Shown: in pieces, positions 57,573 through 61,095 of the stretch
Layout: every line of letters starts with the position of its first letter
Numbering within the stretch: position 1 is the stretch's first letter
Assembly (NCBI GenBank): GCA_011009095.1
Contig: VTPC01003416.1
Span: 165,547-229,546, forward strand
Direction of reading: 5' to 3'
Length of the DNA stretch: 64,000 nucleotides
DNA from: Ignelater luminosus
Lineage: Eukaryota > Arthropoda > Insecta > Coleoptera > Elateridae
The notes under the pieces: model-generated
What the model saw: the letters and a program-made list of their open reading frames with translations, nothing else
Database searches by the model: none
Told to the model about the DNA's origin: nothing
Made by a program: the position numbers and the translations under genes

Positions 57573-59713
57573 ATAAAGCTGTCCTCCTTAAAACAGAAAA
57601 TTCACGAAACAACATAACCAAAAAGCACAGCAACGCAAGGGTGAAGATCACGTTTGTCGGAACCGAACAAAACACTGTAGGCTCACTTGTTTCGAATGTT
57701 GTTGCTCTGTTCAGCTCGGTTTTTGAATATCCCTGACGCCACTTATTATCTGTTCACGTTGTTTTTAGGTTGATTTGGTGATGATTTTGATTTGTCAAGT
57801 TAAAAGCAGTGTGGCTACATCTTTATTGTATTGGCAACCATGTATGCTTCCCAAATGACATTTTTAACAGTGTTGCCTTTTTTTTTTTTATATTTTAATC
57901 TAGTTTGTAATTATGTTAACATTTGCAAATCTGAATAGCATCTGGCAGCATGTGCAGTAAATGATTGGAAAACATAACCTTCAACAAGCTGTATGTCAAA
58001 GTCATTTTTGGTTTTTAGGTTAGGATATTTCATACTTTGAATCTTCTAAATATTCGGTCTGTATAAATGACAAATTACCTTGTGTATAGATAAAGAATTT
58101 ATGTCGATTTCAATTTGTCATTTATCTTTTCATAAACTGAAGTGTAAATCTGCATTTTTAAACAAGGAATGTTTACAGATCCCTGTAATATATGTAAAAA
58201 TGATGTTATTCTGTAAATCTTCTTTTTATTTTTTTTTGTTTTGTTTTGCCCTTTTTAATTGTAATTTTCAAATTTGTTTATATACCATTTTTGTATTAAC
58301 ATTAACTTATTAACAATTAATAATTGATTAATACAACAACAATAATAATAACAATAATAATTACAATAATTTGTGTGTCCGTGTGTAAACTCCAAGTGTT
58401 TATAGAGAAACAAAATTAAAACAATAAATTAATGTTGGTAGAAAAATGGTTTTTTTCTCTGTTGTTAAAAAAACCATTACAGTGATCGATGTGGATTAAC
58501 TGAATGTTATTGCCTAGCCATGAATTCTCTAGCGTCCTGGCATGTTTTTACCTACCTGTGGTCGGTTGTCGCGCTGGCAACCAGCATGGTCGTGTTGGCA
58601 CTGCTCGCACATTACTGACTATTAACGGTATGCAACACTGCAATTACTCTTTTATCACAACAACAACATCAAATTAAAATTATTCCATTTTATATCACCA
58701 CCACAACACGACGTTTAATAAATAACATTATGTTCAAGAGGTTTTTCGCCCCATTTAAGTTTAGATCATGCTGAATTTATTGAGACTGGAAAATGAAGGG
58801 TTTTTTCTTAATTGAAAATGCCCCCATATTGGTGGGCGCTAAATTCTATTAATATGGTAAAAACCCTAGAAAATTCTTTTAAATAAATTCAGTACAGAAA
58901 TTCAATTTTTATTTTAATCGTTCATTTTTTTTTTTATTTATCAATTTTGTTTTGGTATATTCACATATACACACTTGGTAGCATGAGCCAACACAGTAAG
59001 TTTTTTTTTGTGTTTTATCCTTAATTGTTGTGTAACAAAAATCTAGACTAGTTTAAAATGAGGCATGAACACTATATAATGTTTACTTTTTTTATACACT
59101 GAATTAACACACTTGCTTGCATTTAACGCTGCTCTTTGTGCAAAGAACTTGGCTTTTTGCTTGTGCTTGTTTTTTGTCTTGGAATTTAAGTATTTTTATT
59201 TTTTTTTAATAACCCCAAGTTCTTTACATAAAAAGTATTAATTCGCATGGATTTCATTTATTATTATTTTTTTTAATAATTAATAATTTATTTCATTATT
59301 TATCAAATTAAATTAATTAACTCGACATAAAACATTTTTTTTTTAATATTTTCAATCACTCACTATAGGTGCTTTGTTTTTTTTCCATTAATTTCCAGTG
59401 ATAGATTGATTTTGTGTTCTAATACAAGGTGGTTTGCTTTTAGAAGACCTCTGCCAAAATGATCAACCACATTACACCGAAACTACAACAGAAGAGATAG
59501 ATCCTGTCACTGGTGCTAAGTGAGTTTGATAATTTTATTGAACGAACTGATACTTTTATAATTGCTTTTTGTTTTTGCAGAATCATGAGGACCATACGAA
59601 CTGTCAGCCAAACAATTACATCCGTGCCTGGCAATAGAAATGATGCTCAACTTCGACAGTCAATGCAGGAGGTCTTGGACCAGTTTATGGCTGACGAACG
59701 AAAGCCACAGTGA
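1274..59713 (+). CDS. Ank2: Ankyrin, Ank2-like (whole gene, 28 constitutive coding exons)
   Basis: This is a membrane-skeleton adaptor. Ankyrins link membrane proteins (through the ANK repeats) to beta-spectrin (through ZU5). The 28 exons listed separately join in phase to 6483 nt: 2160 residues and a TGA stop, with no internal stop seen. Approximate residues: leader 1-36; 24 ANK repeats 40-830; acidic linker 830-936; ZU5-N, ZU5-C and UPA 937-1385; death domain 1420-1505; disordered Ser/Thr/Asp-rich tail 1505-2160. The spectrin-binding Asp-Ala-Arg motif is present (50361-50369). I chose the 1274 start because it opens the frame that splices in phase to exon 2 and its MALxNG-type leader looks like insect ankyrins. 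The Ank2 assignment, rather than the second insect ankyrin, rests on the linker ([20 protein letters not shown], then MKSLGDDS) and the long tail. It is likely but not proved. Confidence 0.92.
1382..3020. other. Intronic AT-rich DNA, nothing recognised
   Basis: T-rich intron sequence with no coding frame or repeat that I can support. Confidence 0.5.
3050..4200 (+). repeat. ~120-bp tandem repeat array (family A), main block
   Basis: A degenerate unit recurs with starts near 3171, 3291, 3417, 3536, 3656, 3776, 3888 and 3998, a spacing of 110-126 bp. Each unit carries caaagtcccatctcgatag, then a gag-ata-cag-gatatctgtc segment, an A-run with caaaagacgat, and a gatcgtttaaaa box. The same family occurs at 4530-4935, inverted at 44975-45145, and at 56480-57480. 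Minus-strand frames through it stay open because the unit is a multiple of three, and they do not look like a real protein. Confidence 0.85.
4530..4935 (+). repeat. ~120-bp tandem repeat (family A), second block
   Basis: Three to four further degenerate units of the same family, with the caaagtcccatctcgatag box and the A-rich caaaagacgat segment. The block ends in a short tacatacata-type microsatellite at about 4940-4965. Confidence 0.75.
4966..5270 (+). repeat. Short block of ~95-bp satellite (family B)
   Basis: Three units with gatgacgg, acgccctygcacggg and cttcgccctccattaac-like boxes match the large array at 21355-24570. The open frame of 97 codons here is a by-product of the repeat. Confidence 0.7.
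5395..5900 (+). pseudogene. Ty3/gypsy-type retrotransposon relic (RNase H end and integrase zinc finger)
   Basis: At 5409-5470 one frame reads YDIVYRPG followed by a VDACFR-like segment, the usual end of a gypsy RNase H domain (family pattern: DIVYRPG, then ADALSR). At about 5646-5760 a CHPG motif and then CPVC look like the His-His-Cys-Cys zinc finger at the start of integrase. The halves lie in different frames and stops interrupt them. No LTRs, catalytic integrase core or envelope are recognisable. The piece is a decayed fragment with no coding capacity. Confidence 0.7.
5900..8400. other. Intronic AT-rich DNA with one GC-richer island
   Basis: Mostly AT-rich with no gene. A stretch at about 6560-6780 is clearly GC-richer and more complex than its surroundings (see findings). 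Nothing else is recognised. Confidence 0.45.
8430..9784. repeat. ~300-bp degenerate repeat (family D), left part
   Basis: Recurring boxes are gagagtcatagttactccc, gtaaggaaaatgtag, tttaacgggtgctaac (8973, 9238, 9540) and a palindromic ctgccgaagcggcag (9052, 9313, 9616). Spacing is about 265-300 bp. The mariner at 9785-11089 interrupts the array, which resumes at 11092. Confidence 0.75.
9785..9815 (+). repeat. Mariner left terminal inverted repeat
   Basis: A 31-bp terminal repeat, identical in inverse to 11059-11089, next to the TA at 9783-9784. Confidence 0.9.
9890..10975 (-). CDS. Mariner transposase, DD41D (rosa-type) lineage
   Basis: The protein has 361 residues, about the usual mariner size or slightly longer, starting [13 protein letters not shown]. 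It would cut and paste the element by its terminal repeats. The N-terminal ~120 residues fit the paired-type helix-turn-helix DNA-binding region. The catalytic acidic residues are Asp159 ([10 protein letters not shown]), Asp252 ([12 protein letters not shown]) and Asp294 ([12 protein letters not shown]). The last two are separated by 41 residues, so the triad is DD41D rather than the classic DD34D of Mos1; the DD41D group was first named rosa in a fruit fly. No stop or frameshift interrupts it, and both ends of the frame lie about 105-115 bp from the element ends. Activity is inferred, not shown. Confidence 0.93.
   Translation of the reverse strand: MERYTLQQRIEIIKIHYKNGENLAETVRKTRTFLGHREAPCRTAIQKLVKKFELLGQVSDVKNKTRARRSRTAENIAVVAESVKENPGLSIPRRSLELAIPQTSLHRILHKDLGLKAYKVQLTQELKPADHQQRRVLADWVVEMHENDPEFHRKIILSDEAHFHLGGFVNKQNCRIWGSENPRVIVEKSLYPQRVTVWCGLWSGGVIGPYFFENEAGATVTVTGLRYREMINDFLWPELDGIDLDNVYFQQDGATCHTSNETIDLLRKKFPDRVISRRGDHNWPPRSCDLTPCDFFLWGHVKEKVYANSPASIQDLKDGIREAIEDIGQPLCDLVMENFMKRILSCKRGRGGHLPDVIFHY
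11059..11089 (-). repeat. Mariner right terminal inverted repeat
   Basis: The reverse complement matches the left end over 31 bp. The flanking TA is at 11090-11091. Confidence 0.9.
11092..11490. repeat. ~300-bp degenerate repeat (family D), right part
   Basis: Continues the family-D unit after the mariner with gtatctaacgggtgttaac, gacatgagacaaaaaagtgg and gagagtcgtag boxes. It then fades into unique DNA. Confidence 0.7.
11490..13880. other. Intronic AT-rich DNA, nothing recognised
   Basis: There are small open frames on both strands, none with recognisable composition or domains. Confidence 0.5.
13880..15810 (+). repeat. ~143-bp tandem repeat array (family E), about 13 copies
   Basis: The box cacaccgtaaggaag recurs near 14026, 14170, 14314, 14458, 14601, 14739, 14883, 15026, 15168, 15295, 15432 and 15587, a spacing of mostly 143-144 bp. 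Other conserved boxes are gatctgttacgattaag, gtgcccttttagaacagtc and gtggtcagaatcttg. Copies from 14000 to 15050 are close to each other; those after 15050 are more diverged and shorter. A 10-N gap lies inside. Confidence 0.92.
15499..15508. other. Assembly gap of 10 N
   Basis: Ten N bases lie inside the family-E array, so the copy number there is uncertain. Confidence 0.99.
15810..20150. other. Intronic AT-rich DNA with one GC-richer dispersed repeat
   Basis: No gene is seen. Around 18150-18450 a GC-richer stretch (tcgggcctacg, cattcggcc boxes) resembles 21000-21130 (cggaccgcatttcggcctgaag) and may be a dispersed repeat. The remainder is AT-rich and unrecognised. Confidence 0.45.
20155..20510 (+). 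repeat. Dispersed repeat F, copy 1
   Basis: About 350 bp that recurs in the same direction at 36505-36845. Shared boxes include aaacgctattgtgatt, gcgacgtca/gtgacgtca, aataaggttatgtcagtatgtcaa and tagttgttttcc. No terminal repeats or coding frame are seen, so it is an unclassified non-autonomous element. Confidence 0.8.
21355..24570 (+). repeat. Large ~95-bp satellite array (family B)
   Basis: More than 30 degenerate units. A typical unit reads aaatacgatgacggctcg, then acgccctcgcacgggc, then gccaccttcggtggcccc, then cttcgccctccactaacc, then ttcttaacctaagc. The gccaccttcggtggc core is a perfect 6-bp stem with a ttc loop in many copies. The array is GC-richer than the rest of the intron. Short open frames inside it are artefacts of the repeat. 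Confidence 0.9.
24600..26815. other. Intronic AT-rich DNA between satellites
   Basis: No gene or repeat family is recognised apart from a short ATT run near 25483-25501. Confidence 0.5.
26820..30065 (+). repeat. Large satellite array related to family B (family C)
   Basis: Degenerate units of about 90 bp and multiples. They carry cgccctccattaacctt, an aaaataaatacaaacgc box, caacaggccacctgcagtgac and cacctttggtggccc. The ggccacctttggtgg hairpin and the ccctccattaacctt box are shared with family B, so B and C look like diverged relatives with different linkers. Confidence 0.85.
30065..32645. other. Intronic AT-rich DNA, nothing recognised
   Basis: No convincing gene is seen. A somewhat GC-richer patch at 30930-31060 follows an atataaaa sequence, but nothing supports a promoter call. 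Confidence 0.45.
32650..33060 (+). repeat. Dispersed repeat G, copy 1
   Basis: About 400 bp, recurring in the same direction at 39140-39545 inside intron 3. Shared text includes ttagttacaaaaagttact, tggttttaggttatgtagc and taatagtaagtttcacatt. It is an unclassified non-autonomous repeat. Confidence 0.85.
33260..33640 (+). repeat. Dispersed repeat H, copy 1
   Basis: Shares an ordered series of boxes with 34880-35400: a ccaggrccg start, a cagttt-t-run, tttttgacctgaaag-like, agctcgatcg, tggaaaaagttgcgaagtt and a cgggttttt box. The copies are quite diverged, so this is an old duplicated element. Confidence 0.6.
34320..34715 (+). repeat. ~120-bp tandem repeat (family I), about 4 copies
   Basis: Units repeat at about 34339, 34460, 34578 and 34699 with cgatatctcttcaactgttcc, aaaacaaat, gaacttctact and cattacgccacagatgataac boxes. 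An open frame of 141 codons spans the copies only because the unit length is close to a multiple of three. Confidence 0.8.
34880..35400 (+). repeat. Dispersed repeat H, copy 2
   Basis: Second diverged copy of the element at 33260-33640, recognisable by ggaccgaattttcgcagtttc, tttttgaccttgaagacgg and ggagaaaaagtgcgaagtta. Confidence 0.55.
35400..36500. other. Intronic DNA with TG and CAG microsatellite patch
   Basis: Mostly AT-rich. A tgtgtacacacgtgtgtgtatgtg run and agcagcagcagc lie near 36090-36165. No gene is seen. Confidence 0.45.
36505..36845 (+). repeat. Dispersed repeat F, copy 2
   Basis: Second copy of the element at 20155-20510, in the same orientation. An (AAATT)n run follows at about 36927-36955. 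Confidence 0.8.
36950..38586. other. End of intron 1, nothing recognised
   Basis: AT-rich sequence with a GC-richer patch at 37980-38170 that holds a 66-codon open frame without recognisable features. Confidence 0.45.
38587..38607. repeat. Poly-C run of 21
   Basis: An unbroken run of 21 C lies 125 bp upstream of the exon 2 acceptor. Its exact length may be affected by sequencing error. Confidence 0.9.
38732..38839 (+). CDS. Ank2: Ank2 exon 2 (ANK repeat 1)
   Basis: 36 codons, phase 0 to 0. Begins [18 protein letters not shown], the usual first ANK repeat of ankyrins. Acceptor tttcag, donor gtaagt. Confidence 0.95.
38897..39029 (+). CDS. Ank2: Ank2 exon 3 (ANK repeats 2-3)
   Basis: Starts [18 protein letters not shown] and ends in phase 1 inside the [10 protein letters not shown] helix. 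Donor g|gttagt, acceptor ttgcag. Confidence 0.95.
39140..39545 (+). repeat. Dispersed repeat G, copy 2 (in intron 3)
   Basis: Second copy of the element at 32650-33060, in the same orientation. It makes up much of the 773-bp intron 3. Confidence 0.85.
39803..39966 (+). CDS. Ank2: Ank2 exon 4 (ANK repeats 3-4)
   Basis: Phase 1 to 0. Reads [18 protein letters not shown] and then [14 protein letters not shown]. Acceptor gtgcag, donor gag|gtagga. Confidence 0.95.
40027..40182 (+). CDS. Ank2: Ank2 exon 5 (ANK repeats 5-6)
   Basis: 52 codons in phase 0, [18 protein letters not shown] to ALLLQ. Intron 4 is only 60 bp. Confidence 0.95.
40243..40569 (+). CDS. Ank2: Ank2 exon 6 (ANK repeats 7-9)
   Basis: 109 codons in phase 0 with [27 protein letters not shown] and [11 protein letters not shown]. 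Donor aag|gtaaat. Confidence 0.95.
40652..40928 (+). CDS. Ank2: Ank2 exon 7 (ANK repeats 10-12)
   Basis: Phase 0 to 1. Contains [32 protein letters not shown] and [11 protein letters not shown]. Donor a|gtacgt. Confidence 0.95.
40985..41145 (+). CDS. Ank2: Ank2 exon 8 (ANK repeats 13-14)
   Basis: Phase 1 to 0. [18 protein letters not shown] and [12 protein letters not shown]. The preceding intron is 56 bp. Confidence 0.95.
41234..41437 (+). CDS. Ank2: Ank2 exon 9 (ANK repeats 15-16)
   Basis: 68 codons in phase 0, [18 protein letters not shown] to IAAKEGQEE. Donor gag|gtaaat. Confidence 0.95.
41438..42431 (+). other. Ank2 intron 9
   Basis: 994 bp of AT-rich DNA with no feature recognised except scattered aggttatg motifs. 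Confidence 0.7.
42432..42722 (+). CDS. Ank2: Ank2 exon 10 (ANK repeats 17-19)
   Basis: 97 codons in phase 0 with [32 protein letters not shown] and [12 protein letters not shown]. Donor caa|gtgagt. Confidence 0.95.
42778..42933 (+). CDS. Ank2: Ank2 exon 11 (ANK repeat 20)
   Basis: 52 codons in phase 0, [18 protein letters not shown] to NPNHAAK. The first Met is internal, not a start. Confidence 0.95.
42988..43284 (+). CDS. Ank2: Ank2 exon 12 (ANK repeats 21-23)
   Basis: 99 codons in phase 0 with [32 protein letters not shown] and [13 protein letters not shown]. Confidence 0.95.
43344..43527 (+). CDS. Ank2: Ank2 exon 13 (ANK repeat 24 and start of linker)
   Basis: Phase 0 to 1. [18 protein letters not shown] closes the repeat solenoid. 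A Thr-rich stretch and [20 protein letters not shown] follow and begin the acidic linker. Donor g|gttcgt is weaker than average. Confidence 0.92.
43837..43929 (+). CDS. Ank2: Candidate Ank2 cassette exon 13a (31 residues)
   Basis: 93 nt between acceptor atgcag and donor c|gtaagt, symmetric phase 1 to 1, so it can be included or skipped without breaking the frame. It encodes [17 protein letters not shown], then a Tyr-rich [13 protein letters not shown]. Skipping joins exon 13 to 14 as [12 protein letters not shown]. The exon is much GC-richer than its flanks. The insert would lengthen the linker between the ANK repeats and ZU5. I am fairly sure it is a real exon; whether it is optional is inferred. 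Confidence 0.75.
44975..45145 (-). repeat. Family-A ~120-bp repeat, inverted, abutting the gap
   Basis: Reads as the reverse complement of the family-A unit (accgatcgtctttt, gacagatattc, gaacggctgg; then cttttaaacgacccgggc and cagatcgtcttttg). It runs straight into the N gap, so more copies are probably missing. Confidence 0.8.
45146..45545. other. Assembly gap of 400 N
   Basis: 400 N bases. The left flank is family-A repeat, which probably caused the gap. Confidence 0.99.
46410..46538 (+). CDS. Ank2: Ank2 exon 14 (linker)
   Basis: Phase 1 to 1. [20 protein letters not shown], then [19 protein letters not shown]. It is a polar, acidic linker. Acceptor atttag, donor g|gtgagt. Confidence 0.9.
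46734..46848 (+). CDS. Ank2: Ank2 exon 15 (linker)
   Basis: Phase 1 to 2. [18 protein letters not shown], then [13 protein letters not shown]. The last segment leads into the FLVSF start of ZU5. Donor gg|gtgagt. Confidence 0.9.
47323..47400 (+). CDS. Ank2: Candidate Ank2 cassette exon 15a (26 residues)
   Basis: 78 nt between acceptor atatgcag and donor aaag|gtacct, phase 2 to 2. In frame it reads [20 protein letters not shown], then GLCRES at the junction. GC content is near 55% in an intron near 25-30%. The donor lies in a potential stem (see findings). The insert would fall just before the [10 protein letters not shown] start of ZU5-N. No family match is recognised. Confidence 0.5.
48498..48515 (+). 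CDS. Ank2: Candidate Ank2 microexon 15b (6 residues)
   Basis: 18 nt with excellent signals: a ctaac branch-like site, a long pyrimidine tract, the caaacag acceptor and a perfect gtaagt donor. Phase 2 to 2, inserting IPNWRN between the linker Gly and FLVSF. Microexons of this size are typical of neuronally regulated splicing; that regulation is inferred. Confidence 0.55.
49627..49740 (+). CDS. Ank2: Candidate Ank2 cassette exon 15c (38 residues)
   Basis: 114 nt between acceptor tctctccatag and donor aaag|gtatac, phase 2 to 2 and open throughout. It encodes a Cys- and Lys/Arg-rich piece ([20 protein letters not shown], later [12 protein letters not shown]). It is GC-richer than its flanks. The insert would come just before ZU5-N. 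An earlier donor inside (gaac|gtgtaa) would break the frame. Confidence 0.45.
50339..50563 (+). CDS. Ank2: Ank2 exon 16 (ZU5-N with spectrin-binding motif)
   Basis: Phase 2 to 2. [16 protein letters not shown] opens the first ZU5 domain. Asp-Ala-Arg at 50361-50369 is the residue triplet known to be needed for beta-spectrin binding in ankyrins. [18 protein letters not shown] is also strongly conserved in the family. Confidence 0.96.
50623..50783 (+). CDS. Ank2: Ank2 exon 17 (ZU5-N end)
   Basis: Phase 2 to 1. [20 protein letters not shown] and [13 protein letters not shown], typical ankyrin ZU5 sequence. Donor g|gtaagt. Confidence 0.96.
50849..51060 (+). CDS. Ank2: Ank2 exon 18 (ZU5-N to ZU5-C)
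   Basis: Phase 1 to 0. [20 protein letters not shown] ends the first ZU5; the second starts at [20 protein letters not shown]. Confidence 0.96.
51375..51579 (+). CDS. Ank2: Ank2 exon 19 (ZU5-C)
   Basis: Phase 0 to 1. [20 protein letters not shown] and LRLLCSITG. Donor g|gtaagt. Confidence 0.96.
51911..51922 (+). CDS. Ank2: Candidate Ank2 microexon 19a (4 residues)
   Basis: 12 nt between acceptor cttcacag and donor cag|gtaaat, phase 1 to 1, adding GTKS before [11 protein letters not shown] at the ZU5-C/UPA border. It sits in a perfect 10-bp hairpin whose loop holds the donor (see findings). It could instead be only a structural element. Confidence 0.4.
52205..52368 (+). CDS. Ank2: Ank2 exon 20 (ZU5-C to UPA)
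   Basis: Phase 1 to 0. [20 protein letters not shown] and then [18 protein letters not shown], the conserved start of UPA. The acceptor is a run of A then g, with little pyrimidine tract directly before it. Donor cat|gtaagt. Confidence 0.93.
52431..52730 (+). CDS. Ank2: Ank2 exon 21 (UPA domain)
   Basis: 100 codons in phase 0. [40 protein letters not shown] and later [20 protein letters not shown], all typical of ankyrin UPA. The start follows acceptor ttctttag and gives a family-like spacing after DLYTH. Confidence 0.94.
52793..52979 (+). CDS. Ank2: Ank2 exon 22 (UPA end)
   Basis: Phase 0 to 1. [30 protein letters not shown], then an acidic spacer to the death domain. Donor a|gtatag is weak. 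Confidence 0.92.
53040..53246 (+). CDS. Ank2: Ank2 exon 23 (death domain)
   Basis: Phase 1 to 1. [40 protein letters not shown] and [11 protein letters not shown] form the six-helix death domain fold found in all ankyrins. Confidence 0.95.
53304..53549 (+). CDS. Ank2: Ank2 exon 24 (death domain end and tail)
   Basis: Phase 1 to 1. [20 protein letters not shown] is the last death-domain helix; a polar tail follows. Donor a|gtaagt. Confidence 0.94.
53863..54165 (+). CDS. Ank2: Ank2 exon 25 (disordered tail)
   Basis: Phase 1 to 1. Asp/Ser/Lys-rich, with a TPPPSPAE phospho-type site and a short possible helix ([16 protein letters not shown]). Confidence 0.9.
54635..55888 (+). CDS. Ank2: Ank2 exon 26 (large tail exon, SxIP motifs)
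   Basis: 418 codons, phase 1 to 1, after acceptor tttcctaag. The sequence is disordered and Ser/Thr/Asp-rich. It has four SxIP motifs (SGIP 55171-55182; SKIP 55297-55308, 55522-55533, 55579-55590) of the kind that bind EB1 at microtubule tips. It also has RGVEF (54883-54897) and GILK (55789-55800), which match PP1-docking RVxF and SILK patterns. [15 protein letters not shown] Thr-rich stretch lies between. The donor g|gtaaaac follows; reading through it gives a stop after two more codons. Confidence 0.93.
56480..57480 (+). repeat. Family-A ~120-bp tandem repeat, intron 26 block
   Basis: About eight degenerate units spaced near 120 bp (56608, 56727, 56846, 56963, 57086, 57206, 57300), in the same orientation as 3050-4200 and with the same boxes. 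Confidence 0.85.
57534..57569. repeat. (TC)n microsatellite
   Basis: Eighteen uninterrupted TC units directly after the family-A block. Confidence 0.95.
58518..58618 (+). CDS. Ank2: Candidate Ank2 alternative last exon with transmembrane tail
   Basis: After acceptor attgcctag the two bases cc complete the phase-1 codon left by exon 26. The frame then reads [20 protein letters not shown] and [12 protein letters not shown] to a TGA at 58616-58618. The last ~23 residues are hydrophobic enough to span a membrane, so this isoform would be tail-anchored. GC is about half, against about 30% around it. An AATAAA lies at 58717-58722, 99 bp past the stop. An upstream acceptor (tacag, exon from 58483) would instead add VIDVD and a stop. 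The pyrimidine tract before 58518 is poor, so this is a candidate only. Confidence 0.5.
58717..58722 (+). terminator. AATAAA after the alternative last exon
   Basis: A poly(A) signal placed correctly for an isoform ending at 58618. Confidence 0.35.
59444..59519 (+). CDS. Ank2: Ank2 exon 27 (C-terminal)
   Basis: Phase 1 to 2. [20 protein letters not shown], then PVTGA. It resembles the conserved C-terminal segment of ankyrins. Acceptor gcttttag, donor aa|gtgagt. Confidence 0.92.
59581..59713 (+). CDS. Ank2: Ank2 exon 28 (C-terminus and stop)
   Basis: Phase 2 in. [20 protein letters not shown], then a short predicted helix [18 protein letters not shown] and TGA at 59711-59713. Acceptor tttttgcag. 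Confidence 0.94.
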
Positions 59714-61095
59714 AACAAGCAAAATTAGTTTGCTACCACTAAGACAAAAAAAAAGAGGAAATTGTTATTTGAAACTCTTTTTATCATAATAAATACATAT
59801 TTAGAACATACACACCATTACACACCGTATAAAGATACTGCAAATAACGTTTCAAAATTGAATCTATTAATGATGACAGCTTCATAATATTAATAATAAT
59901 TTGGTTCTCTAGATTTACCAAAAAAACACACACAAAAAAATAATTAAATGCACTCGGTGATCTGTTTAGTTTCGCATCGTCTTAATAATTATTATTATAG
60001 TAGGAGCCAGTGGTTTTTTGTTTTTTTTAATTTATTTTGTACGTTTTATATAAATTTTTATATTGGGTAAATGGTGTCAATTGACCACATTCTTGTATGG
60101 TTAGGAAAGTTGAAACATTCAAGATTTAATAATATAGGGAGAAGGAAGTAGAAATTTTTAATGGTTTTTCTTGTAAATGAATTGAATGTTTTTTATATTG
60201 CAATACAGCATGTGCTAAAAGTGTTTTAGTGCAAGATTGATCTCATTATGTATTTTTTATGTAAAAGTGAGGTTACAAATAAGTTCTAAAACTTGGTTTT
60301 AAAATTTAATAAAAGGAAATTGGTGATAATAAAACAATTTTGACACGTGCTGTATTTATGTTACAATTTTTTAAGTGCATTTACTACTTTTTAAGCTACT
60401 TAAAGGTGTTTCACGTTTTAATTTATTTAAATATTGTAATACATCCCTTTTTCTTTTCTTTTTGTGTAACGATTCCTGGTGTGAGATTGTTGTTATTTCA
60501 TCTTTTTTTTTACTGTTAACATCAACACGTTAATACCTATACTTGTGCCTAGTATTTGTTGTTTTAAATATTCCAAATACAGCTTAGAGCAAAAGCGAGA
60601 AAGTTAAGTAATAAGAAACGAAACAAAACTTGTTAGTACAGAGATTTTAAATCGTAAGAAATATTATATCATCAAAGGTATATTATTATAATTAAACTAA
60701 ATAAGAAATATTTTATATTTGCCTGCAAAATGAAACGAATGGCTGCAAGCTTTAGCTATATATTTCCACTATTTGTCTCCTTTTTTTTTGCCTGATTTTA
60801 TTAATACATTCTATCGTAATGTAGTTCTCTTTACAAAAGAAGAAAAATATATTATTTTATCACAGTTGATGAATATAATTGTAAAAGTTTATTGAAAGTT
60901 GAAGAGCAAGACGATAATATATATTTAAAACAAAACAAAAAAATATTATACAGAAGTAATATATTCAATTATAAAAATGCTTATTATTATAATTATTATT
61001 ATTATTAAAAACAATCTGAAGTTTAAGTACTAAACTTAGAAACGGTTGCTTATAGGTTAAGAGTTAAAGAATAAATGTTTGTGGTGCAGTTAATC
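59714..61095 (+). other. Ank2 3' UTR
   Basis: AT-rich, with several AATAAA signals: 59788-59793, 60308-60313 and 61070-61075. The last is followed by a GT- and T-rich stretch, so the longest transcript probably ends near 61095. Use of more than one site is likely but inferred. Confidence 0.65.
61070..61075 (+). terminator. Likely main poly(A) signal of Ank2
   Basis: AATAAA with a downstream gtggtgcag and T-rich element. Confidence 0.5.

Larger units (their letters stand above)
55889..59443 (+). other. Ank2 intron 26
   Basis: A 3.5-kb intron with a family-A repeat block, a (TC)n run and candidate alternative terminal and first exons near 58480-59000. Confidence 0.75.
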
